A DNA stretch of 64,000 nt from NCBI GenBank assembly GCA_024449915.1, contig JAMZAV010000070.1:580001-644000 (forward strand), in the 5' to 3' direction. Positions 57,213-64,000 of this stretch are shown in pieces. This DNA is from Sweltsa coloradensis (Eukaryota > Arthropoda > Insecta > Plecoptera > Chloroperlidae). The stretch's first letter is position 1, and each line of letters begins with the position of its first letter. The notes below the pieces were generated by a model. That model was not told the DNA's origin and did not search any database. It was given only the letters and a program-made list of their open reading frames with translations. The position numbers and the translations under genes were made by a program.

Positions 57213-58994
57213 CTTAAAAAAACGTATGTGATTTTAATAACAATGTTGATTGAGAAAATACTTCGTATAAATTTGTTTATCACGTATCGCTAACTACTAA
57301 TTTCTGTACAATTAATTCCTGAAAAGTACCACAAAAACATGTATTGTTAGTTACGTTTTGTTCACAGTTTTACACGGAACTCTTAGCTTTCAAATAATAT
57401 TTTTCGAGTAAACAACTGTACAAAAGCATGTTTTATATAATGATTACGTAACAAAACGTCCGGTTTGGGCCCCCATTTGTACCGAAACCCCAATTTTGTG
57501 AGCTGTTGTCAACCTTAAGAAATGGTTTTAAATGTTTTGTAATATTTTTTAAGGTAATGTAAAATTCCCTTTGTACTGCTCCAGAATGTATTATCGCACA
57601 AATAACTCAAGGGATCAAATAATCTGACTGAGGAAATATGGCTCAACAATTCCCTTGCCTTGGTTTCCAGGGACCAACAAACTATGTAGGAAGGAACAAC
57701 CATTATTAATGTCTGGTTGCTAATCTTGTTAGCTTAGAATCTCGTGAAGGATTCTACCCATTAGATATTTCAACTAAAACACACGAGTAAACTTTTGAGC
57801 ACAATTTAAACTGTAGACTTCAGTCACTAGTGTGTTTGTGTGTACAATAATATTTAAATGATTTTTAATATAAATGCATAAAATCAAACTCAGTTTGACT
57901 GCGATTACTTTATTTTTAGCAAAAACTATTTTGATGTAAGAAAAGACGTATGTGTAACATTAGAAACACTTTAAATAGGTGCAATAGGATTGAGAATGAT
58001 CAGTGAATGAAACAAGGTAAAACATAAGTATTTGGGAAAACCGCAAGGTTCAAAACCACGTCCAATCGTTGGGCTAGAAATACTTTTCAACGGTATTGTA
58101 TGAGCCTCCGTCAGTTTGGAACGATATTGTATTATAAAGGAAGTTGACTGCTACAATATCATGTTCTAGAGCGAGAGCGAGAGAGAAACTGAGGGTCATA
58201 ATATTATATGTTGGTAAAGCCAACGACACTGCGCCAACTTTGATAGTCTCCACGAAATATTTACGATGCGACTAAAATATTATCTGGTACCACCGTCTCC
58301 CACCTCGAGTGTCTAACATTGCAAACATGCAAACAATGTCGAGAAATATATTCAAACCTAACGAATTAATGCCGTGACCAAGCCCATCACAATAGTTCCA
58401 CAACGTGCCGGCAGATTCTAATGACGAAACTCTAAAGAATTATTCTTTCAAACTAACAGTAATAATTTTAACTGACAGTCCGTCGGAAGTTTAAAAATTG
58501 TAGACCAAGTGAACAATGCAGCAGTGGGGTTAGTTAGGGTATGGCCAAGCGAGACACGCAGGCCTTGTACGTTTGAGTTTAGCGATAAATTATACCTTGG
58601 CGGTTAACGTGTGCGATTGAGGCAGGGGGTGTTGTAGGGTTCTCCGTCTCGCATTGCGGATATTAGGAAGGTAGAGGAGGTCGGGGAACACCAACAGATG
58701 TAAATCGTGAACAGTAGAGAATAGAGTCGTTTGATATTGTTAAACTGTATGAAGAGAAACGAGGGAGGCTAGGACTGTAATGATCTGAGAAAGTTGATAC
58801 TGTGGGAAAAAGTCCCAGTGGGCAGCGAAGTGATGCGGTGCTATTAAGACGGGACTTTACTTGCGTGCCGGGGGTAGAGATGTGTTAGCTTCTGCGTGGA
58901 GACTCGGAGAGTATCTCAAGCTAGAGACGAAGTGTTTCGTGAGGGCTTCAGATAGACGGCCGACCTAGCCACTGAGTACCGACAGCATATACAT
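57213..58994. other. No supported gene
   Basis: A GAGCGAGAGCGAGAGAG tract at 58170-58187. The stretch 58500-58990 is richer in G than its neighbours but has no ORF I can support. Confidence 0.4.
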
Positions 58995-59290
58995 GATGTA
59001 AAGACTACTACTTTATGTATTTACCTTCTCTGATGAGTACATAATACAAATATAGGTATTACATAATATAACTCAGATTAATTATATAAAAGATGGTATA
59101 GGCCTCCTACACAAACATTATAATATGATGAAATATGAAAATTTATGGAAAACATGTGTTTATAAAACAAGATAAAAGCATTGTAATTTGACGCACTAGA
59201 ACGGAAGTAAAACATAATAGGCCTAGTATAACTAGTCGTCAAAGAATTCATAAATGGAGTAGTTAGATTTTGATAAAATTAATTCTTTTA
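58995..59290 (+). mobile_element. LINE 3' UTR fragment related to 53430-53760
   Basis: AATTTATGGAAAACATGTGT, CGGAAGTAAAACATAATAG and AATTCATAAATGGAGTAGTT occur in the same order as at 53500-53730 (without the inserted SINE tail). Confidence 0.55.
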
Positions 59291-61046
59291 GTTTAGGATT
59301 TGAAAGTTATAGGCGATGATAATATTTGCATACAAATTTGAATTTTGCTATAAGAAAGACCAAGCGGTTATATTTAAACATGTGGTGAGTTTGTACTTCT
59401 TAATAAAGAAACGCATAATGCATCGTATAAAGTTTCCCCCGGTCTTGGTCCTGAGTAGGTAGATGATAAACACAAAACCATTAAATTATTTAGATTTAAG
59501 CTGGATGGAAGTGAAAGCGTTTAATTTTAGTGATAACAAACACATCGGATGACAGATAACTGGAAACTATTCGGATTATAAAGAATGTATTAAAAATTAT
59601 TCACTTTTGGTGGAGGTGCCGGGTCGACCGACCTAAATATAATATTGTGTTAATTATTATTTGAATTATTTTGTGTTGAGTTTTATTTCAACAACCCAAT
59701 AAAAGAAAAGCATTCACTTCAAATATGTCTACGAAGACATCTTCTCTCCTGCCTTTAAAATAAACTACATAAAGGTTTACTTATTCGAAAACACATCACA
59801 AAAAACGCGTATTTCGCACTTCAAAAACCGCTTTTAAAATCGCGATACGGTTGGTAATTTCAAAACAAGGTTAAGAAGCCAATAGATGTGTCAGTTGGTA
59901 GCTACTCCCTGGTACTTAAGAGAGATAACGCTTTAACATCTCCACACAAGTGTCGCGGCTCGTATCATAGGTCGGTAGTTCTGTTTAACTTACTCAAGCC
60001 CGTCTTAAAGATATTCCCCTAACATCTATAGAGCTAACCTCCTCTCTCCGCCTCGGGGAGTCAACCAGAACATTCCTTGTCGTCCGAACAAACAGTCAAC
60101 GACAGGCGTTCCAGCTACGATTGTGACAAAACGTATACCCTGTATCGCTTATAATAACCCAGCTACAGCAGAAACACACTCAGCGGTAAACTTTTATTGC
60201 GTGAAAGCACCACTATTCATCAACTTGCAGTTGTAAATCAGTCGCAGTGGTTGGTTTACCGTTCAACAAATTATTAAATTGCCGAGTAGACTAAAAACGT
60301 GATTTGTACACTAGATTATAAATATTGAGGTGAGGTGTATGCCATAAACCATCGTTGCATAGAACCGTCGATATATTTTTTGAAAATTAAATCATTAATT
60401 AGTGAGGATTTTCATGTGAGTACTAATTTAAATAATAGAACTTCATTCCTGAAAATTTTAAGAAACGGAATTTAATTCATTTACGTAATATTATTTTAGA
60501 CGAAACACTAACACTATTCGTAAAATAGCACAATAAGAAAGATTTCTGTTAGTAAAGCTAGATTTAAATGTGAAACTGTCACCATATGAGCTGCCTTAAG
60601 AAGGAAAGTGGTAGATTCGTTCAAGATTAAAATGTGTGATTTAAAGTATTAGACTCAGCGTTATTATTAGGAAAAAATAATTGTACATTTCAACGAAAAT
60701 CCATGGTAAAGTCAGGCAATGCTGATGTATTTATTTGAATTTTTAAATTAACCAAAAACTTGAATAAATTATATTTATTTCATTATTGTATTATATATTA
60801 TATGTAAATCTTAAATCGTTGTATATTGCTTTAGACATTGTGTCCTCAAAGTGACAAAAACAGTAAAAATTTGTTTTAAAAAACATTGTCCTACTTTCTC
60901 AGTAACTAATATTATAATGTTACTAAATATTGTTTACGTGTACAATCGAAACGTTATTGTAATTTACAATTTCATTTATGAGTGAACCGTACGATGAGTT
61001 GCATTCTACACGCGCAGTAAACCATGCCGTGCATTCAGATCAAGCC
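59291..61046. other. No supported gene; one CACC motif
   Basis: TTTTGGTGGAGGTGCCGGGT lies at 59605-59624 (minus orientation). Otherwise nothing recognised. Confidence 0.45.
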
Positions 61047-61061
61047 CCCCCCCCCCCCCCA
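61047..61061. repeat. Poly-C tract
   Basis: Run of about 15 C; length is likely variable or error-prone in sequencing. Confidence 0.9.
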
Positions 61062-61805
61062 CATCTAGTCGGCCTGTACTGTGTACATCACATCACGTGT
61101 TGGCCTATCCGTGAAATAAAGTTTCAGGTACATTGTTTTCTCCTCTAAACTAACTTTGCTATCATGAAAGGTCGTGTAGTGAAGTGTAAACAACTCCGCA
61201 GTGCAGCAGTCACGTCTGTTCGCCCGCACTGCACCATGCTACACCACCAGCACCCGTCAACACATTACTAAGTAATTAGTTACTCTACTTTTCTATTCGT
61301 GGGTGTGAGGATCACACATACGTTATGTCTTCACCTACTCGGAGATTTCTCTCGTTACTTCTGACTGGAGGGGAGGGGGGGGAGTTTATGGAAATGTATG
61401 AGAGAGTTTATGCAGTCATGGATGGAGAAAATGGAAAGTGCCAAGATGGGAAAATGAGAGTTTTGGTTGATGAAATGTGGTGATGCTGCTAAAGGTGAAT
61501 GATAAATACCTTCTGAGGAAGTATAGCAACTTGAAAGAAAAATTCAAGAATGAGAGTTAAAAAGATTGAAATTAAATTGAAGGAAATTCAGTAAAAAAAA
61601 ACACAATAGCAAAAAAGGTACTATAGAATGAAAGGAAATGTAGTGAAGGAATAAATATTTATTGTAAAAATAAATAATTACATTAATAAACATGCCTAAA
61701 TATATAAATAAATTCGAATTAAGAGTCGACCCACTGAGCACATAAAGTACAAAGCCTGTGACTCCACTGGGCGAGCGTTCCGTGATACAGAATATATATT
61801 TTCCT
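61062..61805. other. No supported gene; SINE 1 tail fragment
   Basis: TTAAGAGTCGACCCACTGAG at 61719 is a minus-strand SINE 1 tail piece. The 65-codon frame at 61544-61741 is not credible. Confidence 0.4.
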
Positions 61806-62622
61806 AGGAAAACGCTTAAGTCCCGCCGCGTTGTTGGATGAGCGTAATTGGTGCATTGAGCTACAATGTGTTATGCGAATTTTCTGTTGTTCTGTGGAAA
61901 AATCATTACTAAGTTGAAATTTTTTAAAATTAAATTAAATTAAATAAAAAATTAACTTTAATTTTTTAATTTATTAATCGTAATTGTTTTAAAAAAATCG
62001 TAAAAATGCGATTTTTATAAGAAATAATTTCTCGATTGCGCTCAAATTTAACACCTATATATTAATTCATAAAATTAAGGTTCTACGAAAAAATCATTAC
62101 AATCGGATAAAGCATGTAGGTGTTATAAGTCAAAGAATTGTTTAAAAAAAGAAAAAACCCGTAAAATTTCGATTTTTATGACAAATATTTTTTAAATTGC
62201 GCTCAAATTTCACAAGAATATCTTAATTTATAAAATAAAGGTTCTGTGCAAAAATCATTAAAATCGAATAAAGCATGTAGGTGTTATAAGTCAAAGAATT
62301 TTTTTAAAAATCGAAAAAAATCGTAAAATTGCGATTTTCATGAGAAATAATTTTTCGATTGCGCTCAAAAACGTGGAAGTTCTAAGTTCAGAGACTTCGA
62401 AGGCCTCCATAAAATTTCATCTCAATCGGAGTATCGGTTTAGCCGGAATCGTGCGGACAAATAGACAAAAATACAAAAAAGAAAAAAGAAAAAAGAAAAA
62501 AAGAAAAAAGAAAAAAGAAAAAAGAAAAAAGAAAAAAGAAGAAAAAAGAAAAAAAACATCCCGGATTTTTTTCTCCAGTGTAGTAGAATGGAATCTTCGC
62601 TTCGCTCGCTACGCTCATCCAA
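61806..62622 (+). mobile_element. Family A pearl/Helentron-like element, copy with two core repeats
   Basis: Starts CTAGGAAAACGCTTAAGTCC and ends CGCTACGCTCATCCAA. GCGCTCAAATTT recurs at 62038 and 62199, so the core unit of about 162 bp (with AAAGCATGTAGGTGTTATAA) is present twice, against once at 3254. An A-rich microsatellite of AAAAAAG type spans 62473-62558. Open frames of 96 and 66 codons are element sequence. Confidence 0.85.
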
Positions 62623-64000
62623 TAATCTGATATTTGACTACAAAAGTGATAAATATAATTGACTAAATCTTACCCAAGTCAGAATGGTATTTTTTATTTA
62701 ATTTCTGAATTGAATGAAATATTGATTAAAACTAGTTGGCAAGAAATTTGTTTCAATGCATAACAGCTCATAAATTTCGGATTTTTCTATAGTTTATTTT
62801 TCAAACTGTACATTTACAAACATAACTCTTTTAAAATCTGAAAACGCGATATATTTAGATTAATTACAATACTCTAACAAATGTGCTAGACTTAGAGGCT
62901 ACTCGTTATTCCGTCTTTTGGGGTATACTTTATAGCAAGTTTTGAACAGCTTATTTTTTGTCTAGCTTATAAACTAATGTAACTCTATTTTGAATTCTCC
63001 GAAATGTTATCAAAATCTATTTCCAATGTAGCTTCTCAATGAAATGCCCCCATGCATAATGTTAGCTATCTCTCGCCTGTCTGCAGCTTATGTTCGCAAA
63101 CAAGCCGAACCCTGCGTGTACACATGCACTTCCCTCCTCGTAATTATGTATTACTTACATCATCGGTCTTTGCCCCTGAATCCTGCCCAATTAATATTGA
63201 TCCTCGCCAGCCTAACTTGGCTCTACGTAATACGTATAAAACAAGTCAATAAACGCTCGATCAATCAGCTAAGGGCAGGGTATTGCTTCCGGCACTGTCA
63301 CGGCCCAGTGGATACGAGTACGACCAACCCCCGGACGACGAAGAGGTCGACCTTGTATTTTACGTACACACTGTTACCAAACTTACGACAAGAAATACGC
63401 AACCGGAAACTGTTTTTTTAAAGAGCTACAATAACCTCTTTGTGAAAGTCATTCTGTATTATACACACATTTTTGTATAATGTAATATTCTGTACGGGTG
63501 AAATAGTAAAAATCTTAACTCATTTCCAACTATGTCGGGTAGAGTGGTGTTCTGCACATCGATATCTAGGGCACGCAACTGTTTTGTATCAAGGTTATCG
63601 GGCTCAGCGTTTCTTCATATTCAAATAAATATGTATTTTAATAAATTAAGTACACTTTGCAGGCCTACTTGCAACCCAATTATATGAGCCCCCACTCATG
63701 TCTTCATCACTGATCCAAATCATGAGGCTAAAAACGCAAGATGGTATGCTTTGTAAAATCAAAACCAGCAAAACAATACAAACACTGATATATGATCGAC
63801 AAAAAATTGATTTACTGGAAATTACCACGTTAACTTAAAGTTTTGTAAATTCATGACATCAGAGATTTACCTTTTTCTACAGTTAACTAAATCTTCCTCG
63901 ATACAAGTACAAGCTTTTGGTACTCATCCTCGTTGTCCAAGAGCAATGTTTGAGCTGGCTATTTCGGGCACTTGAGAAGAAACCCCAAGACATCCTAGAC
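62623..64000. other. No supported gene
   Basis: Overlapping plus-strand frames at 63044-63421, 63052-63252 and 63283-63480 are not recognised. The segment SRPSGYEYDQPPDDEEVDLV (from about 63297) looks protein-like, but no splice structure can be supported. Confidence 0.35.

Overview
The window reads as nuclear DNA of a marine invertebrate, most likely a mollusc. It is visibly AT-rich, gene-poor and crowded with short non-autonomous mobile elements, tRNA-derived SINE-like sequences and long microsatellites. The mollusc call rests on two things: a linker-histone-derived, arginine-rich protamine-like gene, and dispersed elements built like the bivalve pearl/Helentron-associated class. Both are inferences from architecture; no species can be named. 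No bacterial operon, rRNA gene, CRISPR array or convincing intact tRNA gene is visible.

One gene is well supported. It lies on the minus strand. Exon 1 (33125-33340) encodes a linker-histone (H1/H5) winged-helix domain. Exon 2 (29445-29930) encodes an arginine-rich tail with three 13-residue repeats. A GT-AG intron of 3,194 bp joins them in phase 0, giving a predicted 233-residue protein. The fold and composition fit a sperm chromatin-condensing protamine-like (PL-I type) protein. The intron is filled with GC-rich, GTCGTC-rich repeats of about 390 bp, with the last well-preserved copy inverted.

Layout. 0-4 kb: CA-rich microsatellite, a 273-bp tandem repeat interrupted by a MITE with 49-bp terminal inverted repeats, then a pearl-like element. 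4-16 kb: sparse, with SINE copies, family E repeats and, at 15.2 kb, a 175-bp inverted-repeat element with a tRNA-like centre. 16-28 kb: three of four members of a MITE family, further SINEs, a second pearl-like copy, repeats with GAGCGAAGCG-type starts and internal microsatellites, a 128-bp direct repeat flanking a stack of insertions, and a large palindrome at 27.6 kb. 28.1-29 kb: a dense cluster of tRNA B-box-like units. 29.2-33.4 kb: the protamine-like gene. 34-48 kb: fourth MITE copy, a tandem duplication, a jockey-like reverse transcriptase fragment and long stretches with nothing recognisable. 48.4-49.8 kb: the most elaborate pearl-like element, with three 177-bp core repeats. 52-54 kb: LINE tail with SINE copies and a perfect (GAT)39 tract. 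56-57.2 kb: an indel-rich tandem duplication that could be an assembly artefact. 61.8-62.6 kb: a pearl-like element with two core repeats.

A 17-20 bp sequence, CCCGGCACCTCCACCAAAA, recurs at ten places in both orientations and is the least explained signal in the window. Many ORFs above 60 codons here come from simple repeats or mobile elements and are not genes.
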